Positions 8,926 through 18,436 are shown, numbered from the stretch's first letter. The stretch: 64,000 nt of DNA from an uncultured Collinsella sp. (GCA_900555555.1 USLK01000002.1:40832-104831); one strand, 5' to 3'. A program made the numbers and translations. Notes: generated by a model from the letters alone, not told the origin.

Positions 8926-10353
8926 ATGCAAGATGAGCTGCTCGAACAGATAGATCGATACGTCGACGATGTGTGGGAGGATGTCGTTTCCGATATCACC
9001 GCCCTGGTGTCCCATCCGTCCATCGCGAATGCCGAGCCCGCCTGCGAGGGCGCTCCGTTTGGTGCACCGGTCCGCTCCGCGCTCGATTGCGCTTTGGGTA
9101 TCGCCGAGCGTTTGGGTTATGCGGTGAGCGACGACGAGGGATATATGGGCATGGCCGATATTCCCGGCGAGGTTGACGATCAGCTGGCCACCATCGCGCA
9201 TGTGGACGTGGTGCCGGCCGGTCCCGGCTGGGCGACCGATCCGTTCACCGTGGTGCGCCGTGACGGCTGGCTGCTGGGGCGCGGCGTGATCGATGACAAG
9301 GGACCGGCCGTGCTGTCCTTGTATGCGGGCGCGTTCATGCTGAAGCACGGCATCAAGCCGCGCTATACCTTCCGTGCGCTTTTGGGCTGCGACGAGGAGG
9401 TGGGCATGAGCGATGTCCATCATTACCTCGATCGGTACCCCATGCCCGCATTCCTGTTCACGCCCGATGCGGAGTTTCCGGTGTGCAACGCCGAGAAGGG
9501 TAACTTCGGTGCGATCTTTACGAGCGCCGAGGTGAATAACGGCGTTATCGAACGGTGGAGCGGCGCCGAGGCCTCCAACGCCATTCCGGGCGAGTCCGTG
9601 CTCGAGCTGGCCGTGGACGCCGCCGCGTTGACGCCTCCTTGTGCCCATGCCGATCGAGTTCACGTCGAGGCCCTTGGTGCCGGTTCCTGCCGTATCACCG
9701 CCCACGGTATCGGTGGGCATGCCTCTATGCCCGAAGGCACCCTCAACGCGATCGGTCTTGTGGTCGATTACCTGCTTGAGCAGATTGATGCGGGAGCGCT
9801 GGCGCTCGATCCCTCCGAGCTTTCCTTTGTCCGGCTCGTGGATGTGCTCACCGAGGACACCTGCGGCGCCGCCGTGGGCGTTAAGACCGCATCCGACGCC
9901 TTTGGGCCGCTTACCATCAACGCCGGCACCATTAAGCGCGATGGCGGCCATCTGGTGCAGTCGATCGACATCCGCTATCCCGACAGCACCACCGCCGACG
10001 AGATCTGCTCTGCATGCGAGGAGCTGGCGCAGCGCTTCGGCGCCGCCTTCGCCCTCAAGTACAGCAAGCCGCCGTTCTCCACCTCTGCCGACAGCCCCGC
10101 TGTCCAGGCCTTGCTGGCGACCTATCGCGACGTTACGGGCCGTCCTGCCGAGCCGTTCTCCATGGGTGGCGGCACGTATGCGCGCAACTTCGCCCGCGCG
10201 GTCTCGTTCGGTCCCGAGGACAGTTCGCTTGAGCTGCCCGGTTGGGCCGGCACCATGCACGGTCCCAACGAGGCGGCCAACGAGCAGCTCCTCAAGGATG
10301 CCCTCAAGATGTATATCGTAGCTATCCTGCGTTTGCAGGAGCTTGACCTGTAG
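8926..10353 (+). CDS. M20-family dipeptidase (PepV/Sapep type)
   Basis: A 475-residue cytoplasmic metallopeptidase that would split dipeptides using two metal ions. Seen: the first metal motif AHVDVVPAG, the bridging Asp in GVIDDKGP, the catalytic and metal Glu pair in CDEEVGMSD, AEFPV, and a C-terminal His in GTMHGPNE. The interrupted second half (dimer/lid domain) is as in PepV. The start ATG 8926 follows AAAGGAGAG. The short membrane-protein gene begins 13 bases after the stop and may be co-transcribed. The substrate range cannot be read from the sequence. Confidence 0.9.
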   Translation: MQDELLEQIDRYVDDVWEDVVSDITALVSHPSIANAEPACEGAPFGAPVRSALDCALGIAERLGYAVSDDEGYMGMADIPGEVDDQLATIAHVDVVPAGPGWATDPFTVVRRDGWLLGRGVIDDKGPAVLSLYAGAFMLKHGIKPRYTFRALLGCDEEVGMSDVHHYLDRYPMPAFLFTPDAEFPVCNAEKGNFGAIFTSAEVNNGVIERWSGAEASNAIPGESVLELAVDAAALTPPCAHADRVHVEALGAGSCRITAHGIGGHASMPEGTLNAIGLVVDYLLEQIDAGALALDPSELSFVRLVDVLTEDTCGAAVGVKTASDAFGPLTINAGTIKRDGGHLVQSIDIRYPDSTTADEICSACEELAQRFGAAFALKYSKPPFSTSADSPAVQALLATYRDVTGRPAEPFSMGGGTYARNFARAVSFGPEDSSLELPGWAGTMHGPNEAANEQLLKDALKMYIVAILRLQELDL

Positions 10354-10366
10354 GGAAGTGGTGACA

Positions 10367-10528
10367 ATGCAGGACCTCCCGTTTTGGGGCCAGCAGCTCA
10401 TCTATATCTTGATCATCGTGGTTGCCATGGTGTTCGGATCTCATCTGTACCACAAACGGCACGATGCGCCGCAGGGTGGCGAATCCGCTCGCCCTGCGCG
10501 CAAGAAGCGCCCGCATAAGAAGCGCTAG
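10367..10528 (+). CDS. Small membrane protein with basic tail
   Basis: A 53-residue protein with one hydrophobic segment (residues about 10-27, ending GSHLY) and a strongly basic tail (ARPARKKRPHKKR). The basic end should stay in the cytoplasm. It begins 13 bases after the dipeptidase stop, with a weak AGGGA ribosome binding site, and is followed by a clear terminator, which supports it being a real last gene of that unit. No family was recognised. Confidence 0.6.
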   Translation: MQDLPFWGQQLIYILIIVVAMVFGSHLYHKRHDAPQGGESARPARKKRPHKKR

Positions 10529-10552
10529 GTTTCACAAAGAGTCTGTTCGGTG

Positions 10553-10587
10553 ACCCCTGGGATTGTTCTGACATCCCAGGGGTTTTG
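10553..10587 (+). terminator. Rho-independent terminator
   Basis: ACCCCTGGGAT pairs with ATCCCAGGGGT (11 bp, nine-base loop) and is followed by TTTTG. It ends the dipeptidase/small membrane protein unit. Confidence 0.92.
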
Positions 10588-10771
10588 TTATGGAAGTGTA
10601 AGGTGCGGAACAGGTGCCGGTAAGGCTTGATAAGCGCGCCGTAATAAACGGTGAGTGTACGGAAAATACCAGATGAGTGGGCGTATGGTGCTTGTCGAAA
10701 GGACGGAGGGGAGCTCTGAGGGCCCCCGACCCGTCAGCGCTTGCATGCGCAACGTTCTTGAAGGGAGAACC

Positions 10772-11713
10772 ATGTTCGACATTTCTTGCTCTCGTCGTCA
10801 GTTCCTCGGCCTTGCAGGCGGCACCGCTGCCGTCGCAGGCCTCGGTCTTGTTGGTTGCGGCGAAGCCCCCGCTAACACCGATGCTGCCGCCGGTTCCGCT
10901 GACGCTGCCGCTGAGGCCGTTACCGGTGAGGTAACGTACGAGGGCGCTTCTTCGTTCCAGGCGCTCGTCGAGGCTGCTGCCGAGAAGTTCATGGACAAGA
11001 ACCCCGACTGCACCGTTTCCGGCTCGGGCAACGGTTCCGGCAAGGGTCTGACCGCCGTGGCCGAGGGCACCGTCACCATCGGCAACTCCGATGTCTTCGC
11101 CGAGACCAAGCTCGAGGCCGACCAGTGCAAGGATCTTGTCGACCATGAGGTCGCCGTTGTCGGCATGGGCCCCGTGGTTTCCAAGAACGTCACCGTTGAC
11201 AACCTGTCCCTCGAGCAGCTCAAGGGCATCTTCTCCGGCCAGATCACCAACTGGAAGGACCTCGGTGGCGACGATGCCGAGATCCAGGTTCTGAACCGCA
11301 AGCAGGGCTCCGGCACCCGTGCCACCTTCGAGGCCGCCGTGTTCGGCTCCGAGACGACCGACTTCAAGGGCGCCGCCGAGCTCGACAAGTCCGGCGATGT
11401 CCAGACCCAGCTGGGCTCCACCGACAATGCCATCTCCTACCTCGACTTCTCCCACTTCGACGATTCCAAGTTCAACGCCGTCAAGGTTGAGGGCGTCGAG
11501 CCCAAGTCCGAGAACGTCTTCGATAACTCCTTCCCGATCTGGGCTACCGAGCACATGTACTGCAAGAAGGACGCCGACGACGCCACCAAGGCATTCCTCG
11601 ACTTCATGCTCTCCGACGATGTCCAGGGCAAGCTCGTTGAGGAGCAGGGCTTCATCCCGGTTTCCGAGATGAAGGTCAAGAAGGATGCCGAGGGCAAGGT
11701 TGCCGAGCTCTAA
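10772..11713 (+). CDS. pstS: Phosphate ABC transporter, substrate-binding lipoprotein PstS
   Basis: A 313-residue phosphate-binding protein. The N-terminus has a twin-arginine motif (SRRQFLG, Arg8-Arg9) and a lipobox LVGC with Cys29, so it is probably a Tat-exported lipoprotein on the outer face of the membrane. Phosphate-site features are the GSGNGSGKG loop and RKQGSGTRATFE. The start ATG 10772 follows GAAGGGAG. It is the first gene of pstSCAB. Very biased codon use suggests high expression. No phoU or phoBR lies nearby, and no Pho box was recognised in the 180-base leader. Confidence 0.95.
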   Translation: MFDISCSRRQFLGLAGGTAAVAGLGLVGCGEAPANTDAAAGSADAAAEAVTGEVTYEGASSFQALVEAAAEKFMDKNPDCTVSGSGNGSGKGLTAVAEGTVTIGNSDVFAETKLEADQCKDLVDHEVAVVGMGPVVSKNVTVDNLSLEQLKGIFSGQITNWKDLGGDDAEIQVLNRKQGSGTRATFEAAVFGSETTDFKGAAELDKSGDVQTQLGSTDNAISYLDFSHFDDSKFNAVKVEGVEPKSENVFDNSFPIWATEHMYCKKDADDATKAFLDFMLSDDVQGKLVEEQGFIPVSEMKVKKDAEGKVAEL

Positions 11714-11749
11714 TTCGAGCGGACTTAGAACGACATAGAAGGGGACGCC

Positions 11750-12658
11750 ATGGCTAAACAAACGCCAAAGCGCCGCCTTGAGAAGATCGGATTCGGTGTC
11801 ACGGGCGCGTGTGTCGTGCTCGTGACACTTGTTGTCGTTGCACTCATTTTCATGGTTGCGCAAAAGGGCATTTCGACGTTTCTCAAAGACGGCGTAGATC
11901 TTGGAAACTTCTTTACCGGGACCAAATGGGACCTGCAGAACACCGACGCCAACGGCATGCCGTTTACCGGCGCCTTGCCGCTTATCGTAACCTCCTTTGC
12001 GGTTACCGGCCTTTCGACGATCATCGCCTTGCCGATCGCTATCGGATCGGCCATCTTCGCCGTTGAGATCCAGCCCAAGTTCGGCAAGAAGATCTTTCAG
12101 CCGCTTATCGAGCTTTTGGTCGGCATCCCCTCGGTTGTGTTCGGCCTGATCGGGTTCCATGTGATCGTGGCGGCCATGAAGGGCATTTTCGGCGTCCCCA
12201 CGGGCCTGGGCATCCTGCCGGGCTCGATCGTGTTGGCCGTCATGATCTTGCCCACGATCACCACGCTGTCCATCGATGCGCTGCGCGCCGTTCCCGATGA
12301 TTACCGTCAGGGCTCCCTGGCGCTGGGCTACACGCGTTGGCAGACCATCTGGCATGTCGTGCTCAAGAGCGCCCTGCCTTCGCTTATGACGGCGGTCATT
12401 CTGGGCATGACGCGCGCATTCGGCGAGACATTGGCCGTGCGCATGGTTATCGGCGGTATCGAGGCCATGCCGGCCGGTCTGCTCGCCCCGGCCTCGACCA
12501 TCACCACCACGCTGACCACCTCCATGGCCGTGTATGCCGACGGCACCGTCCAGGCCGATGTCCTGTGGTCGCTCGGCCTGTTGCTCATGGGCATGTCGCT
12601 CATCTTCATTCTCATCATCCACCTGATCGGCAAGAAGGGGGCGAAGAGCCGTGGCTAA
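11750..12658 (+). CDS. pstC: Phosphate ABC transporter permease PstC
   Basis: A 302-residue inner-membrane permease with about six membrane segments. The cytoplasmic loop that meets the ATPase is visible (ALRAVPDDYRQGSLALGYTRWQTIWHVVLKSALPSL, the EAA-type loop), followed by GMTRAFGETLAVRMVIGG, which is typical of PstC. GAAGGGGA precedes the ATG. Its last codons overlap pstA by eight bases, which indicates translational coupling. Confidence 0.95.
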   Translation: MAKQTPKRRLEKIGFGVTGACVVLVTLVVVALIFMVAQKGISTFLKDGVDLGNFFTGTKWDLQNTDANGMPFTGALPLIVTSFAVTGLSTIIALPIAIGSAIFAVEIQPKFGKKIFQPLIELLVGIPSVVFGLIGFHVIVAAMKGIFGVPTGLGILPGSIVLAVMILPTITTLSIDALRAVPDDYRQGSLALGYTRWQTIWHVVLKSALPSLMTAVILGMTRAFGETLAVRMVIGGIEAMPAGLLAPASTITTTLTTSMAVYADGTVQADVLWSLGLLLMGMSLIFILIIHLIGKKGAKSRG

Positions 12659-13628
12659 CGAACCCCAAACTCGCACGCAGGCCGCTGACGAGCCTGATTC
12701 CCGGGGCCCCAAGTCCCTCGATATCGATCGCGGGTATATCAAACGCGCCGCCCGCAACGACAAGATCGCCACCGGATTCCTCACGGCGATCGTGTGCCTG
12801 GTCATGCTGATCGTTGTGTCGATGGTTGCCTACATCTTGTTCCAGGGCATCTCGACGCTGTTCCGCCCGGGCTTCCTCACCATGCCCTCGCACGCCAACG
12901 GCACGGCCGGCGGCGTGGCGTACCAGCTGTTCGATTCGTTCTACATGCTGTTCCTCACGCTGATCATCTCCGTGCCGGTCTCTCTGGGCGCTGCGGTGTT
13001 TTTGACCGAGTACGCGCCGGACGGGCCCATCACCAACATCGCTTCGACCGCCATCGAGACGCTCTCCTCGCTGCCGTCTATCGTAGTGGGCATGTTCGGC
13101 TTCCTGGTCTTTAGCGTGAACTTCGGGTGGAAGTACTCGATCATATCGGGCGCCGTCGCCTTGACCATGTTCAATATCCCGATTCTCGTGCGCGTTATCC
13201 AGCAGGCCTTGCAGGATGTACCGCAAGATCAGCGGGACGCGTGCCTGGCCATGGGTCTGACCCGCTGGGAGGCGACGGTTCACGTGCTCATCCCGGCTGC
13301 CATGCCTGCGATCGTGACCGGCATCGTGCTTTCGGCCGGGCGCGTGTTCGGTGAGGCCGCGGCTTTGCTGTTCACCTCGGGCATGAGCTCGCCGGTGCGT
13401 CTTAACTTCGCGACGCTCAACTTCTCCAGCCCCACCTGCGCATGGAACGTGTTCCGTCCCGGTGAGTCCCTGGCCGTGCATATCTATAAGATCTACGGCG
13501 AGGGCAGCCCCGATGCCCAGGCCCTGGTGTGGGGCACGGCGGCGCTGCTGATGATCTGCGTGCTGCTGTTCAACATTCTGTCCCGCGTGGCCGGTAAGGC
13601 CCTGGCCAAAAGGATGACGGCGGAATAA
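12651..13628 (+). CDS. pstA: Phosphate ABC transporter permease PstA
   Basis: A 325-residue permease partner of PstC. The hydrophilic N-terminal tail of about 45 residues precedes the first membrane segment. The EAA-type loop is at QDVPQDQRDACLAMGLTRWEATVHVLIPAAMP, and SAGRVFGEAAALLFTSG follows. The start GTG 12651 lies within the end of pstC, and the stop TAA shares its last base with the ATG of pstB. The gene order C-A-B is standard. Confidence 0.95.
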   Translation: MANEPQTRTQAADEPDSRGPKSLDIDRGYIKRAARNDKIATGFLTAIVCLVMLIVVSMVAYILFQGISTLFRPGFLTMPSHANGTAGGVAYQLFDSFYMLFLTLIISVPVSLGAAVFLTEYAPDGPITNIASTAIETLSSLPSIVVGMFGFLVFSVNFGWKYSIISGAVALTMFNIPILVRVIQQALQDVPQDQRDACLAMGLTRWEATVHVLIPAAMPAIVTGIVLSAGRVFGEAAALLFTSGMSSPVRLNFATLNFSSPTCAWNVFRPGESLAVHIYKIYGEGSPDAQALVWGTAALLMICVLLFNILSRVAGKALAKRMTAE

Positions 13629-14464
13629 TGAATACCACTGATACCGATCAGTTCATGCAAAGCGTTGGCGCCAGCGAGCGGGCTTCCGAGCGCCTGGGTG
13701 CGACCGATGGCGAAGTTGTCCTGGAGACCAAGAACGTCAACGTGTACTACGGCAGCAACCATGCTCTGCACGATACGTCCCTGCAGTTCCATAAAGGCGA
13801 GATCACGGCGTTGATCGGACCGTCCGGCTGCGGCAAGTCCACGTTTTTGCGAAGCCTCAACCTCATGAACCGCGAGATCAAGGGCTGCAGGGTCGAGGGC
13901 GAGATCATCTATCGCGACCATAACATCAACACCCCCCAGGAAAACCTTTACGAGCTGCGCCGATCGATCGGCATGGTGTTCCAGCAGCCCAACCCGTTCC
14001 ACAAGACGATTTACGACAACATCGTCTTTGCGCCCAAACGCCATGGCGTGAAGGGCAAGGAAACACTCGATTCGCTGGTTGAGGAGTCGCTGCGCGGAGC
14101 TGCACTGTGGGACGAGGTTAAAGACAAGCTGCATGAGAGCGCCTATTCGCTGTCCGGCGGCCAGCAGCAGCGCCTGTGCATTGCCCGAACGCTCGCCATG
14201 CATCCCGATGTGATCCTGTTCGATGAGCCCTGCTCGGCGCTCGACCCCATTTCGACCCTTGCGATCGAGGACCTCATGCGCAACGTGGTCAAGGATCGCG
14301 CGATCGTTATCGTGACCCACAACATGGAGCAGGCTTCGCGCGTGTCCAACCGCACGGCCTTCTTCTATATGGGCGATATGGTCGAGTATGGCGAGACGGA
14401 GCAGATCTTCACGCGCCCCAAGGACAAGCGCCTGGATGACTATCTGACGGGCATGTTCTCGTAG
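13628..14464 (+). CDS. pstB: Phosphate ABC transporter ATPase PstB
   Basis: A 278-residue cytoplasmic ATPase that drives the Pst importer. Seen in order: Walker A GPSGCGKST, Q-loop VFQQPNPF, signature LSGGQQQRLCIARTLA, Walker B VILFDEPCSALDP, and switch His in IVTHNMEQ. A 30-residue N-terminal extension precedes the ATPase core. It is translationally coupled to pstA (ATG overlaps TAA). The usual phoU gene does not follow. Confidence 0.96.
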   Translation: MNTTDTDQFMQSVGASERASERLGATDGEVVLETKNVNVYYGSNHALHDTSLQFHKGEITALIGPSGCGKSTFLRSLNLMNREIKGCRVEGEIIYRDHNINTPQENLYELRRSIGMVFQQPNPFHKTIYDNIVFAPKRHGVKGKETLDSLVEESLRGAALWDEVKDKLHESAYSLSGGQQQRLCIARTLAMHPDVILFDEPCSALDPISTLAIEDLMRNVVKDRAIVIVTHNMEQASRVSNRTAFFYMGDMVEYGETEQIFTRPKDKRLDDYLTGMFS

Positions 14465-14614
14465 CGTTTTCGAGGGCGCCGGCTGCGCCCCGGCCGCGCT
14501 TTTGTGGGCCGGCCTCCGATGCCTTCCCCTTGCTTTTGAGCTCTTGACCGCGGGGACGGTTTTGATAATTATTTGGTGTCTCATCCCTTCTACTAGTCCG
14601 GAAGGGGGAGCCAT

Positions 14615-14641
14615 GGCCACGGCAGCCGCCCGTGGCCTTTT
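14615..14641 (+). terminator. Rho-independent terminator downstream of pstB
   Basis: GGCCACGG and CCGTGGCC form an 8-bp stem with a seven-base loop, followed by TTTTG. It lies 150 bases past the pstB stop and probably ends the pst transcript. Confidence 0.75.
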
Positions 14642-14885
14642 GCATTAGAGGCTGTATGCGGGGCGGGCGCGCGGCGGCGTTGGCTGGATGCGGGGTGGAT
14701 ACAGTCCGGGTGCACAGCGGCGCTGGCTGGATACACAACAGGTGCTTTCGTCGCATTGCAGGGTGTCGCGGCACCGCACAAAACGACTCATGTGTTTCCG
14801 TCCATCTCTCTTGCGGGATTATATCTGGGGACCGTGCCTTTCGAAAGCCTCCATCGCACAAAACAGCTCATGTGGTGCTTTGCCG

Positions 14886-15036
14886 CCGCAGGTATTGTTT
14901 AATGTGGCAATTTATTACCACATTAACGTTTGCTGCGGTAGTTGGTAATCGGTGGCTTTGATTATCGGACCATCTACCTGCGCTTCTATCTTTATAGTTG
15001 TCTGAAAATACCGCAGCATGTTTCTTCTGCGGTATT
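14886..15036. repeat. AT-rich block with nested hairpins
   Basis: Two inverted repeats lie in an AT-rich stretch unlike its surroundings. One has nested arms: CCGCAG/CTGCGG (14886-14891 / 14933-14938) outside TTAATGTGG/CCACATTAA (14899-14907 / 14918-14926). The other is AATACCGCAG/CTGCGGTATT (15007-15016 / 15027-15036). The core CCGCAG/CTGCGG is shared. The whole 14465-15387 stretch has no convincing gene. Confidence 0.65.
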
Positions 15037-15166
15037 GAATTGCCGCATTATTTTCTTTTGTGGTAGTTAATTGCCTCATCTTTGATTTTGTGTGGCGCAT
15101 GGGCGCCGCAGCAAGAATTGTATGTGGTATTTCGGACTGTATCGCTGCATGCCGTTGCAGCTATAG

Positions 15167-15253
15167 CAATGCGTGCGTTAAGACAATACGGACGTTGAAG
15201 CAATACGGGCGTTGAGACAATGCGGGCGCTGTAGACAATGCGGGTGTTGGAGA
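15167..15253. repeat. Five-unit imperfect tandem repeat (17-18 bp)
   Basis: Five units in a row: CAATGCGTGCGTTAAGA, CAATACGGACGTTGAAG, CAATACGGGCGTTGAGA, CAATGCGGGCGCTGTAGA and CAATGCGGGTGTTGGAGA. The common core is CAATRCGGRCGTTGnAGA. It lies directly upstream of the nuclease-fold gene; function unknown. Confidence 0.85.
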
Positions 15254-15387
15254 CACGCCGGCCTGTGCGGGCTGATCATGTAACGGAATCCCAACAACGG
15301 TGTTTGACTCGCAGGGTTGTTTTGTTAGACGGTGCGAAAGATATTTCCTTTGATGGCCAATCGCCGCCGCACCTCGCCGATGATGTG

Positions 15388-16407
15388 ATTATGAGTATCG
15401 TATTGTCACATAGCACCGCAGCTACGCTGTATCGCTTTCTTTCGGGCGCTTGTCCGAGGGTTCCTGAAGGCTGGCTTATCTCTCATCCAGATTTTCTGGA
15501 TTGCTATCCAACGCTCGCTCTTGCGAGGAGCGCTCGGTCTCTCCTGATTGAACGGGGCGTCCTTTTGGATGCTGCGGGAAGCGGTCCTGCTGGTCCCTTG
15601 AGTGGAGCGCCCGCGATCGATGTGCTGTGCTCTGTTGGCGTGCGTACTCGTGCCAAGGGGGTGCAGTGCCATGTTTTGGGTGCGGAGTTGACGGATGATT
15701 GCTTGATCCATCTCGGGGGAGATGTGTTCGCGGTCAGTCCCGAGCTGTGCTTTCTCCAGCTGGCGGCGTCATATGATTTTGTCCGACTGGTTGAGTTGGG
15801 GTTTGAGCTGTGCTCCGGCTATGCGTATCAGTTGGATGGCCAGCCCGTCTGTCAGCGATCGCCGATTACGGACGTGGCTCGCATCCGCTCCCTTATTTCC
15901 TGTCTAAATGATCGGCCCGGCCATCGTATAAAGGGAACGCGGCGAGCTCTGGAAGCCTTGGAGATCGTGCGAGAGCGGACGCGGTCACCGATGGAGGCGG
16001 CGTACGGGATGTTGCTGGTTCTCCCGCCGGCAAGGGGAGGTTTGGGACTGACTGAGACACGCATGGATTATCGCATCGATTTGACGCGGGAAGCGGCGCG
16101 AAGGGCGCAAGTGTCGCATGTGGTGTGCGATGCATATATCCCTTCGAGCAGGCTGGATATAGAATACAACGGTTTTTGGCATGGCGACCAAGTGAGACAG
16201 CAAACGGATGAGGAGCGTCGTCTTGCGCTTGCCTCCATGGGTATCGATTGCATGGTCGTCTCTCGGCAGGGATTGTTGAGCCATGACGGTTTTGCAAGGC
16301 ACATGCGCGCTTTGCTGAATAAAGTTGGATTGGTGGGGCTATCCGATGATCCTGATTTTCTGTTTAGGCAGGACTGCCTGAGGAGATTTGTTCTTAGGAA
16401 TCGTTGA
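15388..16407 (+). CDS. Protein with C-terminal nuclease-like (PD-(D/E)XK/DUF559-type) motif
   Basis: About 339 residues from ATG 15388; the frame is open from 15238, but the upstream part overlaps the tandem repeat and does not look like protein. No strong ribosome binding site was found, so the start is uncertain. The C-terminal third has SRLDIEYNGFWHG followed by EERRLALASMGI and VVSRQGL, which fits the endonuclease-like fold seen in DUF559/Vsr-like proteins and in nuclease partners of AbiEi-type antitoxins. The N-terminal two thirds match nothing I recognise. It stands alone between pstB and the ABC-F gene. Codon use is less biased than in its neighbours, which suggests acquisition. Confidence 0.6.
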   Translation: MMSIVLSHSTAATLYRFLSGACPRVPEGWLISHPDFLDCYPTLALARSARSLLIERGVLLDAAGSGPAGPLSGAPAIDVLCSVGVRTRAKGVQCHVLGAELTDDCLIHLGGDVFAVSPELCFLQLAASYDFVRLVELGFELCSGYAYQLDGQPVCQRSPITDVARIRSLISCLNDRPGHRIKGTRRALEALEIVRERTRSPMEAAYGMLLVLPPARGGLGLTETRMDYRIDLTREAARRAQVSHVVCDAYIPSSRLDIEYNGFWHGDQVRQQTDEERRLALASMGIDCMVVSRQGLLSHDGFARHMRALLNKVGLVGLSDDPDFLFRQDCLRRFVLRNR

Positions 16408-16554
16408 CTGAAGATTGCCTGGGCGATTGAACGGTGAAGAAATGCTCCGGCCCGGCCTACGTAAGGTTGCGAGGGATAAGTAAGGCTGCGGGGGATGGGG
16501 CTGCTAGAATGATGGAGTAATCTGACGCTCGATCATAAACCGTGGGGACATGTC

Positions 16555-18396
16555 ATGGCTATCTTGCTGGGGTGCGATAGCATCCATCTTGAATTTCCGA
16601 CCAAGCTGATCTTGAACGATGTGACGCTCGGCGTGAATGAGGGCGATCGAATCGGAATCGTCGGCAAGAACGGCGATGGAAAGTCGACGCTCCTGTCCGT
16701 TCTAGCAGGGAAGGTGGAGCCCGATGAGGGGCGCGTTACGCACCGTCGCGATGTGACGGTTGGCATCTTGGGGCAGCGCGACTCGCTCGATGACAAGGGC
16801 ACCGTGCATCGTGCGGTAGTGGGGGATATGCCGGAGTACGAGTGGGCCGCATCACCGCGTATCAGGCAGATTCTCGATGGGCTTATCGCCGATGTCGAAT
16901 GGGAGAAGTGCGTTGGAGAACTGTCCGGAGGTCAGCGCCGCCGTGTCGACCTGGCTCGCCTTCTGATTGGCGACTACGATGTGCTGATGCTCGACGAGCC
17001 CACGAACCATTTGGATATGCGTACCATCAAGTGGCTCGCGGAACACCTCAAGTCCCGGTGGCAGCAGGGACGGGGCGGCATGCTGTGCGTCACGCATGAC
17101 CGCTGGTTCCTGGACGAGGTCTGCACGTCTATGTGGGAGGTGCACGACGGTGTGGTCGATCCGTTCGAGGGCGGCTACTCCGCATATATCCTGCAGCGCG
17201 TCGAGCGCGACCGCATGGCGGCGGTGACCGAGGAGCGTCGACGCAACATGGCGCGTAAAGAACTCGCATGGCTCTCACGCGGTGCGCAGGCGCGCAGCAC
17301 CAAGCCGAAGTTTCGTGTCGAGGCGGCCCGCGAGCTGATCGCGGATGTGCCGCCGGTCCGCAACGAGCTCGAGCTCAAGCGCATGGCCGTCTCGCGCTTG
17401 GGCAAACAGGTTATCGACATATTCGATGTTTGCGCGGGCTATGAGGACGAAAACGGTGCGGAGCATACCGTCCTCAATGACGTGACCTGGCAGATCGGTG
17501 CCGGCGACCGCTACGGATTGCTTGGCGAGAACGGCGCGGGCAAGACGACCCTGCTCAATGTGATCCAGGGCAAGATTACCCCGGAGCGCGGACGCGTGAA
17601 GATCGGTCAGACGGTGAAGTTCGGTGTCCTGTCGCAACAGCTCGAGGAGTTGAAGCCGGTTGAGGACGATACCATTCGCGATGTTTTGGCTGATTTCAAA
17701 CGTGTTGTGGTGGTGGATGGCAAGGAGACGAGCCCTGAGAAGCTCCTTGAACGCCTTGGATTTACAACGCAGCAGCTCTGGAGCCGCATCAAGGATCTGT
17801 CCGGTGGACAAAAGCGTCGTCTGTCGCTGCTGCTCACGATCCTGCGTGAACCGAACGTGTTGATTCTGGACGAGCCTGGCAACGATCTTGATACCGACAT
17901 GCTTGCCATCGTCGAAGACCTGCTGGACAGCTGGCCGGGGACGTTGATCCTGGTGTCGCACGATCGGTTCCTGATGGAGCGCGTGACCGATCAGCAATGG
18001 GCCCTGATCGATGGCAGATTGACACATGTTCCCGGTGGCGTCGACCAGTATCTTCAACTGGTCGATCGCTCGGCACAGGTGAACCTTCGTCCGTCGGCAC
18101 CCGGTTTCGACGGGGCATTGGGCGATGGCGCCGGAAACGATCCGAGCGCCGTGAAGAGCGACAGCGCCCTTTCCAACGCAGAGCGCCAGCGCTTGAAGAA
18201 AGAGATCTCCTCACTCGAGCGCAAGATGGAGACACGCCGCGCGAAGGTTGAGGAGCTGGAGACGGCTATGGGGGACATCGAGCCGACGGACTTCACGGCG
18301 TTGACCGAACAGCAGCAGAAGATCGATGATGCCAAGGCCGAGCTCGATGAGCTTGAGATGGCCTGGCTCGAGGCGAGCGAGCGCCTTGAGGGCTAG
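16555..18396 (+). CDS. ABC-F family ATPase (Uup-like)
   Basis: A 613-residue soluble protein with two ABC ATPase domains and no membrane segment. Domain 1 has Walker A GKNGDGKST, LSGGQRRRVDLA and LMLDEPTNHLD. The linker is rich in Arg and Lys. Domain 2 has GENGAGKTT, LSGGQKRRLSLL and LILDEPGNDLD. A charged C-terminal coiled coil (last 75 residues, LKKEISSLERKMETRRAKVEELE) is as in Uup, which acts on branched DNA or on ribosomes. ABC-F proteins work on the ribosome; the exact subfamily is inferred from the C-terminal coiled coil. The second Walker B region reads EPGNDLD, where EPTNHLD is usual. Confidence 0.93.
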   Translation: MAILLGCDSIHLEFPTKLILNDVTLGVNEGDRIGIVGKNGDGKSTLLSVLAGKVEPDEGRVTHRRDVTVGILGQRDSLDDKGTVHRAVVGDMPEYEWAASPRIRQILDGLIADVEWEKCVGELSGGQRRRVDLARLLIGDYDVLMLDEPTNHLDMRTIKWLAEHLKSRWQQGRGGMLCVTHDRWFLDEVCTSMWEVHDGVVDPFEGGYSAYILQRVERDRMAAVTEERRRNMARKELAWLSRGAQARSTKPKFRVEAARELIADVPPVRNELELKRMAVSRLGKQVIDIFDVCAGYEDENGAEHTVLNDVTWQIGAGDRYGLLGENGAGKTTLLNVIQGKITPERGRVKIGQTVKFGVLSQQLEELKPVEDDTIRDVLADFKRVVVVDGKETSPEKLLERLGFTTQQLWSRIKDLSGGQKRRLSLLLTILREPNVLILDEPGNDLDTDMLAIVEDLLDSWPGTLILVSHDRFLMERVTDQQWALIDGRLTHVPGGVDQYLQLVDRSAQVNLRPSAPGFDGALGDGAGNDPSAVKSDSALSNAERQRLKKEISSLERKMETRRAKVEELETAMGDIEPTDFTALTEQQQKIDDAKAELDELEMAWLEASERLEG

Positions 18397-18436
18397 CACC
18401 TCGTGTTTTCGACGCGCTTGCGCGACATGCATAAAA

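Noticed and set aside
14886..15070. Replication origin
   Set aside because: AT-rich, but no DnaA boxes (TTATCCACA-like) were seen and dnaA/dnaN are not in the window.
15167..15253. CRISPR array
   Set aside because: The units are contiguous 17-18 bp imperfect repeats with no spacers, and no cas genes are nearby.
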